Positions 1 through 7,503 of a stretch of 43,910 nucleotides of DNA are shown piece by piece; positions within the stretch are counted from its first letter, which is position 1; every line of letters begins with the position of its first letter. Source of the DNA: Chloroflexota bacterium (lineage in GTDB: Bacteria; Chloroflexota; Dehalococcoidia; Dehalococcoidales; UBA2162); the NCBI GenBank assembly GCA_016190895.1, contig JACPPR010000071.1, forward strand, positions 1 through 43,910, written 5' to 3'. The translations under genes were made by a program, and so were the position numbers. The notes below the pieces were generated by a model. That model saw only the letters and a list, made by a program, of their open reading frames with translations. It did not search any database and was not told where the DNA came from.

Positions 1-293
1 AGATAATCGTCCAGACCCAGGTCCTGGCTCTCTTCGAGGCGGTCGAGCCTGTAGAGGTCGATGTGATAGAGGGGCAGCCGGCCGTGAAGTTCTCTCATAA
101 TGACGAAGGAAGGGCTTAGGGCGTATTCCTTGATGCCCAGCCCCCAGGCGATGCCCTGGGTCAGGCAGGTCTTGCCCGCCCCCAGCTTGCCGACGAGGAG
201 AAAGACATCACCGGCTTGAGCCAGCTCGCCGAGGCGTACGCCCAGCCTTTGAGTCTGCTCCGGAGTTTTCGTGATTATTTCAAAATTGTCCAT
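1..293 (-). CDS. tsaE: tRNA threonylcarbamoyladenosine biosynthesis ATPase TsaE (3' part missing)
   Basis: TsaE is the P-loop ATPase that supports the TsaB/TsaD step of t6A37 tRNA modification in the cytoplasm. The reading frame runs off the left edge; about 97 N-terminal codons are visible. Seen: Walker A GKLGAGKT near residue 40, then SPSF (SPTF in most members) and HIDLYRLD, the usual order for this family. The start is the ATG at 293; no strong Shine-Dalgarno precedes it. thiL lies upstream on the same strand, 119 bp away, and the gap is filled by a repeat. A thiL-tsaE neighbourhood is common in bacteria. The C-terminus cannot be assessed. Confidence 0.93.
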   Translation of the reverse strand, partial: MDNFEIITKTPEQTQRLGVRLGELAQAGDVFLLVGKLGAGKTCLTQGIAWGLGIKEYALSPSFVIMRELHGRLPLYHIDLYRLDRLEESQDLGLDDY

Positions 294-317
294 AACAAGA
301 ACGTTTAGCAACAGCCC

Positions 318-391
318 TGTCATTCCCCGCTGTGGCGGGGAATCCATAACAGTCACCTTAGTGGATTCTCCGGCCAAGCCGGAGAATGACA
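318..391. repeat. TGTCATTC-ended inverted-repeat module, copy 1
   Basis: A 74-bp unit has ends TGTCATTC and GAATGACA. It holds two internal hairpins, ATTCCCCGC-TGTG-GCGGGGAAT and GATTCTCCGGC-CAA-GCCGGAGAAT. The same modular design recurs at 17362-17436 and 21421-21514. It fills the thiL-tsaE gap and could act as a processing or termination hairpin. Confidence 0.8.
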
Positions 392-412
392 TTGTTAAAC
401 AATCTCCTATGA

Positions 413-1426
413 TTAACTTTGTTTCCCCGCAAAATGGTCCCATCCCATCTTAGTAAGGTCAAACAGCTTGCCTTTCCTATCAACCAGAATTATCTCACCA
501 GCATTCTCACTCGTGACCTCACCGATGACCGTTACCGGGGTGGAGGTAGCCGCTTTCACCTTCGCAATTATGCTGTCACTGGCAGTAAACAGGAGTTCGT
601 AGTCTTCTCCTCCCCCTAGCGCCAGTTCGAGCGCCCGGCTGCCGAAGTTAGCCTTGACCGCCGGGTGAACCGGAACTCGGGCGATTTCTATCCGGGCGCC
701 GACCCTGCTCGACTGGCAGATGTGGCGCAGGTCGGAGAGGAGTCCATCGCTGACGTCTATGCCCATTCTTACACCCTGTTTCACCAGTAGCCTGCCTTCA
801 GCTACGCGCGGCTCCGGTTTCACGCACGCTCTTCCCAGGCTGCCCGTTGCCTCTTTGTCGAATATCAGGTGTCTGCTGAGCATCTCCAGTCCGGCGGCGG
901 CTGCCCCAAGGTAGCCCGTGACGGCTATTTTCTCTCCCGGTCTGGCTGCGGAACGGGTGAGCAGTTGCTTGTCACTTGCGCTGCCCAGGACGGTAACGTG
1001 AACGGTAATTATCGGGGCGCTGCTCATATTGCCGCCGATGATAGCCACTCCGAATCTTCGAGCCAGCTCAATCATTCCCCGGTACAGCGAGGCGACATCA
1101 TCGACCTCAGTCTGGCCTGGCAGGGTCAATGAGACCATCGCATAGCGGGGGATGCCCCCCATTGCCGCAATATCGCTCAAATTCACTGCCAGTGCCTTCC
1201 AGCCCAACTCCTCCCAGGTGGTCGTCTCCAGAGTAAAGTGGACATCCTGCACCAGGGCATCGACGGTGGCCAGCTGGATTGAATTGTCACAGCGCCAGGC
1301 AGCGGCGTCATCCCCGATACCAATGACAAGCTGCTGCCAGGCGGTTTCTCTCTCGTCCTTAGCGGCATTGACCATCCCGGCAACCAGGTCAATTAGTCCA
1401 AATTCCCCTAGCTCGGAAACTTTCAT
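413..1426 (-). CDS. thiL: thiamine-monophosphate kinase
   Basis: ThiL phosphorylates thiamine monophosphate to thiamine diphosphate with ATP, the last step of TPP synthesis. At 337 aa the length is normal for this PurM/AIR-synthase-fold family. Seen: GELGEFGLID near the N-terminus, IGDDAAAW (metal/ATP Asp pair), VDALVQDVHF, NLSDIAAMGG (central Asp loop), GVAIIGGNMSS, GIDVSDGLLSDL and GGGEDYELLFT. These are the characteristic ThiL motifs in order. The ATG at 1426 has no Shine-Dalgarno; instead a TATAAT box sits 7 nt upstream on the minus strand (1434-1439), suggesting a leaderless mRNA. Confidence 0.97.
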   Translation of the reverse strand: MKVSELGEFGLIDLVAGMVNAAKDERETAWQQLVIGIGDDAAAWRCDNSIQLATVDALVQDVHFTLETTTWEELGWKALAVNLSDIAAMGGIPRYAMVSLTLPGQTEVDDVASLYRGMIELARRFGVAIIGGNMSSAPIITVHVTVLGSASDKQLLTRSAARPGEKIAVTGYLGAAAAGLEMLSRHLIFDKEATGSLGRACVKPEPRVAEGRLLVKQGVRMGIDVSDGLLSDLRHICQSSRVGARIEIARVPVHPAVKANFGSRALELALGGGEDYELLFTASDSIIAKVKAATSTPVTVIGEVTSENAGEIILVDRKGKLFDLTKMGWDHFAGKQS

Positions 1427-1433
1427 CGGGCAA

Positions 1434-1439
1434 ATTATA
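1434..1439 (-). promoter_or_regulatory. candidate leaderless -10 box of thiL
   Basis: A perfect TATAAT on the minus strand ends 7 nt before the thiL ATG, so transcription would begin at or next to the start codon. The -35 region is poor (TTAGAC at a 19-nt spacing). No Shine-Dalgarno is present. The inference is a leaderless transcript. Confidence 0.5.
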
Positions 1440-1484
1440 GCACGAAGGCGAGATGGGGGTCTAAGAGAGTGTTTAATAGTAGTT

Positions 1485-1520
1485 TGTCATTGTGAGTCTT
1501 GGGACAGACGAAGCAATCCG
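1485..1520. repeat. TGTCATTG..GAAGCAATCC repeat fragment
   Basis: This short unit, TGTCATTGTGAG followed by GACGAAGCAATCC, is a member of the dispersed family also seen at 12546-12585, 23007-23033 and 35777-35957. Nothing else is recognised in 1440-1573. Confidence 0.6.
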
Positions 1521-1573
1521 TGAACCTGAGGGACGTGGCGGGTACTTCTTTTATACCTGTTAAGCCCATAACA

Positions 1574-1914
1574 TCACCGTGTCCGTCTCATCTTGATAGC
1601 AGCGGGAATGAGCAATATCGCGGCCGGCAGAGAAACCGTTATGCCCCATGTGAACAGGTCACCCCAGGCGGCCATAGTTATGCCCACAATACTGAGCCAA
1701 ATTAGAGTTATAGCCAAACGTGGTTTTCTGGCACGAAGCGTGATGGCTACTACAGATAGAATGCCCATCAGCACAATAGCGATAAGAACTGCGAGAACCC
1801 ACCAGACCCGCTCAAAATGAGTCCACCCTTCAAGAGAAGTAGCATGAGAAAGAGAAACCCGCCCATGATTGCCCAGATTCCACCGACTATTCCGCATCTG
1901 AAAGAGCCGGGCAT
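1574..1914 (-). pseudogene. small membrane protein split by a frameshift
   Basis: Two overlapping frames together make one plausible protein of about 112 aa. The upstream frame starts at the ATG at 1914 with a clear TAAGGAGT Shine-Dalgarno. It reads MPGSFRCGIVGGIWAIMGG followed by a hydrophobic helix, then stops at 1768. The second frame (open 1574-1897) continues with VWWVLAVLIAIVLMGILSVV and two more hydrophobic segments, ending at 1574. The GGIWAIMGG start resembles small multi-pass proteins of the DUF4064 type (inference). The shift is -1 and falls around 1800-1835. No classical slippery heptamer is visible, so a real inactivating mutation or a sequencing/assembly indel is likelier than programmed frameshifting. 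Confidence 0.6.
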
Positions 1915-2110
1915 AAATTATTACTCCTTATCCTTCTCTGCCATTGCCTGATGGTAGAGAAAGGCTCTTGCACCAGTATACTAATAATACCACCAACAAT
2001 ATGGCTCGTAGTGCATAAGTGTTCTGCAGAGTGGAAGCTCCGAACTTTTGTGATTTGGAAATTGTCATTGGGGATTTTGGCATGCGGATATGGGGATGGG
2101 CCGATGCCTC

Positions 2111-2139
2111 TTGTTTTTTGAAAATCGGGGTGGTATACT
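2111..2139 (+). promoter_or_regulatory. candidate promoter of the nuo operon
   Basis: TTGTTT at 2111-2116, a 17-nt spacer, then TATACT at 2134-2139 preceded by TGG (extended -10). This places a start about 28 nt before the nuoA TTG codon, with the AGGAGG ribosome site inside the leader. Nothing else is recognised in 1915-2110. Confidence 0.5.
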
Positions 2140-2174
2140 AATGCCGCTTTATAAGTAAGTCAGGAGGGCGATAG

Positions 2175-2546
2175 TTGCTGACTAACTTCGGTCATATCGG
2201 TCTGTATCTGATTGCAGCCGTTCTCTTTACACTGCTAATGCTCGGTATCCCCATTATCCTCAGGCTTATCAAGGTAGTCCCCCACCACCCCAACCCCATC
2301 AAGAACGCCACTTTCGAGTGCGGGGTAGACACCATCGGCAAGACCTGGGTGCAGTTTAACTTCCGCTACTACTTTTATGCCCTGGTCTTCCTGGCCCTCG
2401 ATGTGCTGGTGGTTTTCCTGTATCCCTGGGCGGCCAGCCTTAAAACACTTGGCTATGGCGGACTCATCGGGGTACTCGTCTTATTGTTCATCGCTATCGT
2501 CGGGTATCTGTATGCCCTGCGAAAGAAGGTTCTGGAATGGCAGTAG
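2175..2546 (+). CDS. nuoA: complex I subunit A (NuoA)
   Basis: NuoA is a small membrane subunit of the proton-pumping complex I, at the junction of membrane and peripheral arms. The product is 123 aa with three hydrophobic helices. Family hallmarks are visible: NATFECGVDTIGKTWVQFNFRY (the FECG motif) and LVFLALDVLVVFLYPW. The TTG start at 2175 is fixed by AGGAGG at 2162-2167, 7 nt upstream. It is the first gene of the operon and overlaps nuoB by 10 nt. Confidence 0.97.
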   Translation: MLTNFGHIGLYLIAAVLFTLLMLGIPIILRLIKVVPHHPNPIKNATFECGVDTIGKTWVQFNFRYYFYALVFLALDVLVVFLYPWAASLKTLGYGGLIGVLVLLFIAIVGYLYALRKKVLEWQ

Positions 2547-3154
2547 ACCGAGGCTCAGAACACACCGATTCCGATTATTCCAACCCCGAGCTTGACCGCG
2601 CTGAGGGTCAGGAAATCGACGCATTAAAAACGAGCAGCCAGGGGATAATTCCCGACCCCGACCAGTGGCTGCTGGAAGGGGAGTTGAAGGAAAATATTCT
2701 GCTCACCACTGTGGATAACATCATCAATTGGAGCCAGCGCTCGGCGCTCTGGACGGCGATTTGCTTTCCGGCCTGCTGCGCCTTCGAGTTTATCGCCGCT
2801 AACGGCCCTCGCTTCGATATGTCCCGCTTCGGCATGGAAATCCTGCGCGCCTCGCCGCGCCAGGCCGACCTGATGATTACCGCCGGAACGCTGACCTGGA
2901 AGATGGCGCCCACGGTCAGGCGGATATACGACCAGATGGCCGAGCCGAAATGGGTGATTGCCATGGGCGCCTGCGGTTGCAGCGGCGGCATTTTCCGTTC
3001 TTCCTACAATGTCGTCCCCGGCTACAACCATATCGTTCCGGTGGATGTCTATATACCCGGCTGTCCGCCCCGCCCGGAGGGGCTTATTTACGGCATTCAG
3101 ATGCTGCAAGAGAAGATAGCCAAGAAACACTTTCACAAGGATATTAAGGAATGA
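2537..3154 (+). CDS. nuoB: complex I subunit B (NuoB), carries cluster N2
   Basis: NuoB holds the terminal 4Fe-4S cluster N2 that passes electrons to quinone. The 205-aa product has a poorly conserved acidic N-terminal extension of about 50 residues. The N2 ligands can be read: the adjacent pair C80-C81 in CFPACCAFEF, C146 in GACGCSGG and C176 in YIPGCPPRPE. The start overlaps the end of nuoA, and the stop overlaps nuoC by 4 nt (ATGA), so translation is probably coupled. With no NuoEFG in the operon, electrons must reach N2 from another donor through NuoI. Confidence 0.97.
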   Translation: MAVDRGSEHTDSDYSNPELDRAEGQEIDALKTSSQGIIPDPDQWLLEGELKENILLTTVDNIINWSQRSALWTAICFPACCAFEFIAANGPRFDMSRFGMEILRASPRQADLMITAGTLTWKMAPTVRRIYDQMAEPKWVIAMGACGCSGGIFRSSYNVVPGYNHIVPVDVYIPGCPPRPEGLIYGIQMLQEKIAKKHFHKDIKE

Positions 3155-3591
3155 CGGTAGCCCTCGCCGGTAAAGAAGCGGCCTCGGTATTATCGGGGCA
3201 ATTCCCGACCAGTATTATCGAATCGGAGCGGGATTACGTTCTGGTCAGGACCGATGCCCTGCCGAAGGTCATCGCCTTTCTCAAGTCATCTCCCCGGTTC
3301 GCTTTCGATTTTCTTAATAGCATCACGGCCGTCGATTATTTCGACTACTTCGAGGTGGTCTATCACCTGACCTCGATGCAGCATAACCACAGCCTGATAG
3401 TCAAGACCCGCTGCTACGGGCGGGAGAATCTGGTCGTCCCCTCGATTATTGGCCTGTATCAGGGAGCCGATTTCCAGGAGCGGGAAATCTACGACCTGCT
3501 GGGCATCAAGTTCGAGGGCCACCCGAATATGAGGCGTATTTTCCTCTGGGATGGTTTCGAAGGGCATCCCTTACGCAAGGACTATTTGTAA
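3151..3591 (+). CDS. nuoC: complex I subunit C (NuoC)
   Basis: NuoC is a 30-kDa-type subunit of the peripheral arm. The product is 146 aa and is separate from NuoD, unlike the NuoCD fusion of Escherichia coli. The C-terminal signature is clear: REIYDLLGIKFEGHPNMRR followed by GHPLRKDYL. The start overlaps the nuoB stop (ATGA), and the stop shares one base with the nuoD start (TAATG). Confidence 0.97.
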   Translation: MTVALAGKEAASVLSGQFPTSIIESERDYVLVRTDALPKVIAFLKSSPRFAFDFLNSITAVDYFDYFEVVYHLTSMQHNHSLIVKTRCYGRENLVVPSIIGLYQGADFQEREIYDLLGIKFEGHPNMRRIFLWDGFEGHPLRKDYL

Positions 3592-4694
3592 TGACACTGA
3601 AGACAGAGCCTTTTGTTCTCAATATGGGACCGGTGCACCCGAGCACTCACGGCGTCTTCAGGATGCGGGTCGTCCTCGATGGCGAGGTAGTGACCGATAT
3701 GGAGCCGGTCTTCGGCTATCTGCACCGCGGCATCGAGAAGCTGGCCGAGGAGCGGACCTACGGCGGGATTATCCCGCTGACCGACCGTCTGGATTACATC
3801 GCCGCGATGAGCAATAACTTCGGCTATGTTCTGAGCGTGGAAAAGCTGGCCGGCATAAAAGTCCCGGAGCGGGCTGAATACATCCGGGTGATTATGGCTG
3901 AATTGCAGCGCATCGCCTCTTACCTGATTATCATCGGCGCCTTTTTGAACGAGTGCGGCGCTTACTTTACTCCCTTTGTCTATATGTTCCGGGAAAGAGA
4001 GAAGATTATCGACCTTTTCGAGATGGTCAGCGGCCAGCGCCTGACTTACAATTATATGAGAGTCGGCGGCGTCAGCCAGGATTTACCTGAAGAATTTTTG
4101 CCGGCTCTGGACAAGTTCCTGGCGCAGATGCCCGTCTGCATCGACGAATATGACCGGCTGCTAAAGGAAAATGAGATACTACTGGCACGCTCCAAGGGCG
4201 TCGGTATCTTGTCAAAAGAAACGGCAATCAACGGTTCCGTCACCGGTCCGGCGCTCCGCGGCAGCGGTGTCAAATGGGACATCCGCCGGGCCGACCCCTA
4301 CTCTATTTACGACCGCTTTGAATTCGATATTCCCACCGGTAGCGCCGGTGATTGTTACGACCGTTACCGGGTGAGGGTCGAGGAAATGCGACAGAGCCTG
4401 CGCATCATCAAACAGGCTAGAGAGCAAATGCCAGCCGGTCCGGTAAGAACCAAAGTACCCCATCTGGTCCGCCCGCCCGTAGGGGAGACCTATGCTCATA
4501 TCGAGACTCCCAAAGGGGAGCTTGGCTTCTACCTGGTATCCGATACCTCTATCTCCCCCTACCGCATCCATATCCGGGCGCCCAGCCTGATAAACCTGAC
4601 CGTGCTCCGGGAGTTGATTATCGGCTGGAAGATTGCCGACCTCTTCGTTATCTTCGGCAGCATCGATTTGACTATGGGCGAGGTCGACAGGTAA
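3591..4694 (+). CDS. nuoD: complex I subunit D (NuoD)
   Basis: NuoD is the 49-kDa-type subunit that forms the quinone pocket with NuoB. The product is 367 aa. Seen: NMGPVHPSTHGVFR (the HPSTHG quinone-site loop) near the N-terminus, GYLHRGIEKLAE, RVGGVSQDLPE and the C-terminal FGSIDLTMGEVDR. The NiFe-hydrogenase-type cysteine pairs are absent, as expected for a Nuo protein rather than a hydrogenase large subunit. Start and stop overlap neighbours by one base each. Confidence 0.97.
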   Translation: MTLKTEPFVLNMGPVHPSTHGVFRMRVVLDGEVVTDMEPVFGYLHRGIEKLAEERTYGGIIPLTDRLDYIAAMSNNFGYVLSVEKLAGIKVPERAEYIRVIMAELQRIASYLIIIGAFLNECGAYFTPFVYMFREREKIIDLFEMVSGQRLTYNYMRVGGVSQDLPEEFLPALDKFLAQMPVCIDEYDRLLKENEILLARSKGVGILSKETAINGSVTGPALRGSGVKWDIRRADPYSIYDRFEFDIPTGSAGDCYDRYRVRVEEMRQSLRIIKQAREQMPAGPVRTKVPHLVRPPVGETYAHIETPKGELGFYLVSDTSISPYRIHIRAPSLINLTVLRELIIGWKIADLFVIFGSIDLTMGEVDR

Positions 4695-5830
4695 TGATAA
4701 TGAGCAACCTTGACCTCAACAACCTGGGCAACCTGCAGAAGGTGTTGCCTCCCGACTGGCCGGGCGGCTTCTGGTGGCACTGGCTGGTCTTCACAACCAT
4801 CATTATTAACGCCGTCCTGATTCTGGTAATGGCTTTCATTTATATCGAACGGAGGGGCATGGGACGGATGCAATCCCGCCTCGGCCCCAACCGCACCGGC
4901 CCCTTCGGCATCTTCCAGCCGGTAGCCGACGCCATTAAGGTCTTACTTAAAGAAGACATCGTCCCCGACACCGCCGATAAGGTCGTGCACTGGCTGGCGC
5001 CTCTGATTGCCTTTGTGCCGACTCTGATGATTTTTGCCGTGGTGCCCTTTGGCGCCGGCTGGTCGCTGGCCGGCGACCTTAATGTCGGCGTCCTGTATGT
5101 GACGGCTATCGGTTCAATATCAACAGTGGGTGTTTTTATGGCCGGGTGGGGCTCGAGCAACAAGTATTCCCTGCTCGGCGCTATGCGCAATGTCGCCGCC
5201 GTAGTCAGCTACGAGATGCCCCTGGTGCTTTCGGTTGCCAGCGTAGTGCTGCTGGCCGGCTCGCTCTCATTGCACGAAATCGTGCAGGCACAGAGTATTC
5301 CTTTCATATTATTGCAGCCGCTGGCTTTTCTCATTTTCTTTATGGCCGGCTGTGCTGAGATTAACCGCAGCCCCTTCGACCTGATGGAAGCCGATTCCGA
5401 GATTGTCGCCGGTTTCCATACCGAGTACTCGGGGATGAAGTTCGCCATGTTCTACCTAGTCGAATATGCCGAGGCCCTGGCTCTTTCCGCACTAATCACA
5501 ACTTTCTTCCTCGGCGGCTGGCAGGGGCCTCTGCTGCCTCCGAACTTCCAATGGCTATGGTTCGTAGCTAAAGTGTTCATCGTCTTTTTCGTAATGGTAT
5601 GGACGCGGACAACGCTGCCCAGGGTCAGAATCGACCAGCTAATGGGCTTCAGCTGGAAGTTCCTGCTGCCTCTTTCCATCATCAACCTGATTGCTACCGC
5701 AATACAGGTTTTAGTCCTGCCCGAGGGTTCATTGTGGGTCATGATACCGGTCAATTTTACGATAGCGGCAGTATTGATACTGATAGGGTCTAATTTCTTC
5801 ACGCCGGGGAGGGGTAGAGTTGAAGTTTGA
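4694..5830 (+). CDS. nuoH: complex I subunit H (NuoH)
   Basis: NuoH is the membrane subunit that connects the quinone chamber to the antiporter-like subunits. The 378-aa product has about eight hydrophobic helices. Diagnostic motifs are IERRGMGRMQSRLGPNRTGP near residue 50 and EINRSPFDLMEADSEIVAGF followed by HTEYSGMKFA, the charged loop at the quinone site. The ATG at 4694 overlaps the nuoD stop; a second ATG two codons on is equally possible. The end overlaps nuoI by 11 nt. Confidence 0.97.
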   Translation: MIMSNLDLNNLGNLQKVLPPDWPGGFWWHWLVFTTIIINAVLILVMAFIYIERRGMGRMQSRLGPNRTGPFGIFQPVADAIKVLLKEDIVPDTADKVVHWLAPLIAFVPTLMIFAVVPFGAGWSLAGDLNVGVLYVTAIGSISTVGVFMAGWGSSNKYSLLGAMRNVAAVVSYEMPLVLSVASVVLLAGSLSLHEIVQAQSIPFILLQPLAFLIFFMAGCAEINRSPFDLMEADSEIVAGFHTEYSGMKFAMFYLVEYAEALALSALITTFFLGGWQGPLLPPNFQWLWFVAKVFIVFFVMVWTRTTLPRVRIDQLMGFSWKFLLPLSIINLIATAIQVLVLPEGSLWVMIPVNFTIAAVLILIGSNFFTPGRGRVEV

Positions 5831-6389
5831 AAATTACGGACGCGGCATCGCCAAAGGCATGTCGGTCACCATCAAGCACCTGCTTCGTCATCCGACGGTC
5901 TCCCAGTATCCCGAGCAGCGGCTGAACACCTCGCGCCGCATCCGGGGTAACGAGCTTATCTGGAGCAAAGAAAAGTGCACCGGCTGCGCCACCTGCGCCA
6001 AGACCTGCCACGAGGGCGCTATTGAAATTGAGACCTCCCCCAATCTGGTAAATAACAAATATGAGGTCGAAAAGTACCAGGTTGACACCGGCTACTGCAT
6101 TATGTGCGGCCTGTGTGTCGAAGCTTGCCCCTTCGAGGCGCTTTTTATGGGCACTACCTACGAGGCGGCTAAATACCGCCGGGACGAACTGGTGCAGGAG
6201 AAAGAGGACATGATGCTGGAAGCGGGCGTGAAGCAACCCAGCGGCTATTTCTACCCTGATTATGCTGCCGCCCTGCCCAGGCAAACCCTGCTGATAGAAA
6301 GAATTACCGAAGAGCAAATGAAGCCGGCCAAGATGGAGCCAAAGACCGAAACAAAGACGGAGAAAACAGCGGAGGCGGAGAAAAAGTAA
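5820..6389 (+). CDS. nuoI: complex I subunit I (NuoI), 2x 4Fe-4S ferredoxin
   Basis: NuoI carries clusters N6a/N6b that feed N2. The product is 189 aa. Two 4Fe-4S sets are readable: C53-x2-C56-x2-C59-x3-C63 and C93-x2-C96-x2-C99-x3-C103. The usual proline after the fourth cysteine is His in the first set (TCHEG) and Pro in the second. The last 30 residues are a highly charged Lys/Glu/Thr tail, absent from typical NuoI. In a complex without NuoEFG this subunit is the natural docking point for an alternative donor; a role for the tail is speculation. Start TTG 5820, inside the end of nuoH, preceded by GGGGAGGGG. Confidence 0.96.
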   Translation: MKFENYGRGIAKGMSVTIKHLLRHPTVSQYPEQRLNTSRRIRGNELIWSKEKCTGCATCAKTCHEGAIEIETSPNLVNNKYEVEKYQVDTGYCIMCGLCVEACPFEALFMGTTYEAAKYRRDELVQEKEDMMLEAGVKQPSGYFYPDYAAALPRQTLLIERITEEQMKPAKMEPKTETKTEKTAEAEKK

Positions 6390-6877
6390 TGGCGCTGAAT
6401 ATTGCCTTCTGGCTACTGGCCGCTACCGGCGTCGCCGCCGCCCTCTCCGTGGTGCTGCTGCGCAACGTTTTCCGGGCCGCCTTGACCCTGGTCTTGTGCT
6501 TCGTCAGTGTTGCCGGAATTTACATCACCCTGAGCGCCGACTTCCTGGCAATTGTGCAAATTCTCATCTATGTCGGGGGCATCTCGGTGCTGGTTATTCT
6601 GGCGGTAATGCTGACCAGAGACGTGACGCAGGGTAGCCCCTCGAACAAATTGAAGGTTCCGGCTCTCCTGGTAGCTGCCCTATTTGCCGGCGTATTGATT
6701 TTTAGCCTGACTCAAACTCCGTGGGCGGTATCTGCCGAGCCGCCTCTGGAGCCGACCACCTCGGCCCTGGCAGGTAAGCTGCTGGGGCAGGGCGGCTTTA
6801 TCCTGGCTGTAGAAATAGCCGCCACCCTTTTACTGGCGGCTATCCTGGGAGCGATTGTCTTGGTGAGGGAAAAGTAA
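6389..6877 (+). CDS. nuoJ: complex I subunit J (NuoJ)
   Basis: NuoJ is a membrane subunit of 162 aa with five predicted helices. The conserved region [20 protein letters not shown] near residues 55-75 is the NuoJ signature (pi-bulge helix TM3). Start and stop overlap nuoI and nuoK by one base each (TAATG), indicating tight coupling. Confidence 0.96.
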   Translation: MALNIAFWLLAATGVAAALSVVLLRNVFRAALTLVLCFVSVAGIYITLSADFLAIVQILIYVGGISVLVILAVMLTRDVTQGSPSNKLKVPALLVAALFAGVLIFSLTQTPWAVSAEPPLEPTTSALAGKLLGQGGFILAVEIAATLLLAAILGAIVLVREK

Positions 6878-7191
6878 TGCCATCAGTAGGCCTTGAGCAC
6901 TATCTGGTACTATCCGCAGTCCTATTCTCTATCGGGCTGTACGGAGTGCTGGCCAAACGTAACGCCATCATTATCCTGATGTGCCTTGAAATTATGCTTA
7001 ATGCCGTAAATATCGCCCTGGTGGCTTTCTCGCGCTATGTTGCGCCGACTCTGCTCACCGGGCAGGTCTTCGCCATCTTTGTTATTGTCGTTGCGGCGGC
7101 TGAGACGGCCGTCGGCTTGGCCATAATCATCGCCATCTATCGCCGCCACGATACAATCGAAAGCGACAAAATCGACTTAATGAAATGGTAG
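6877..7191 (+). CDS. nuoK: complex I subunit K (NuoK)
   Basis: NuoK is the small Mrp-like membrane subunit, here 104 aa with three helices. Seen: [20 protein letters not shown], whose Glu is one of the buried carboxylates of the proton path, and [20 protein letters not shown] with the second Glu. It is followed by a 116-bp AT-rich gap before the next gene, the first real break in the otherwise overlapping operon. Confidence 0.97.
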   Translation: MPSVGLEHYLVLSAVLFSIGLYGVLAKRNAIIILMCLEIMLNAVNIALVAFSRYVAPTLLTGQVFAIFVIVVAAAETAVGLAIIIAIYRRHDTIESDKIDLMKW

Positions 7192-7198
7192 TGTGATA

Positions 7199-7307
7199 AG
7201 CTCAAATGGCATAAGTAATTTTGGCATTAAAGCATTTGGATTTGGTTTGACATTTGAAATTTGAGTTTGTTTAGAGTTTAGAAATTCGGATTTAGGATTT
7301 AATAATT
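7199..7307. repeat. AT-rich ATTTG-type dispersed repeat, copy 1
   Basis: This low-complexity stretch is made of runs such as GGCATTAAAGCATTTGGATT, TTTGACATTTGAAATTTGAG and TTTAGAGTTTAGAAATTCGG. Nearly the same series occurs at 13980-14167 and, in the other orientation, at 16024-16168. Here it separates nuoK from the DUF2007-like gene within the operon. Confidence 0.75.
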
Positions 7308-7502
7308 ATGTGGATTGAGATTAAAAAAGCGCCGAACCTGATGGTAGCCGAGATGTGGAAAGAAGTCTTCGAAGGAGAAGGCATACCCACCCGCATCCTG
7401 ACGGCTAACGGAGAGCCGCAGGGGCAGGAGTTGGCTGTCTACCGGGTCCTGGTACCCCAGGACAAAAAACACGTCATCGACGAGATATTGAGGAAACTGT
7501 AA
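7308..7502 (+). CDS. DUF2007-like small protein inside the nuo operon
   Basis: A 64-aa protein starting MWIEIKKAPNLMVAEMWKEV and ending VLVPQDKKHVIDEILRKL. The pattern of an N-terminal beta strand, a helix that detects 'which copy', the GIPTRIL strand and a final V-P-x-(D/E)-x3-A/V-x2-I/L helix matches the DUF2007 family (putative signal-transducing domain), recognised by sight. Function is unknown. It lies 1 nt before nuoL and after an AT-rich repeat, so it is cotranscribed with complex I. Only AGGATTT is seen as a possible ribosome site. Confidence 0.75.
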   Translation: MWIEIKKAPNLMVAEMWKEVFEGEGIPTRILTANGEPQGQELAVYRVLVPQDKKHVIDEILRKL

Positions 7503-7503
7503 G

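Noticed and set aside
1768-1914. Programmed -1 frameshifting in the small membrane protein
   Set aside because: No X-XXY-YYZ heptamer and no following stem-loop were found near the required shift; mutation or sequencing error is simpler.
7199-7307. CRISPR-like short repeats in the ATTTG-rich stretches
   Set aside because: No regular repeat/spacer spacing; it is low-complexity sequence shared with two other loci.
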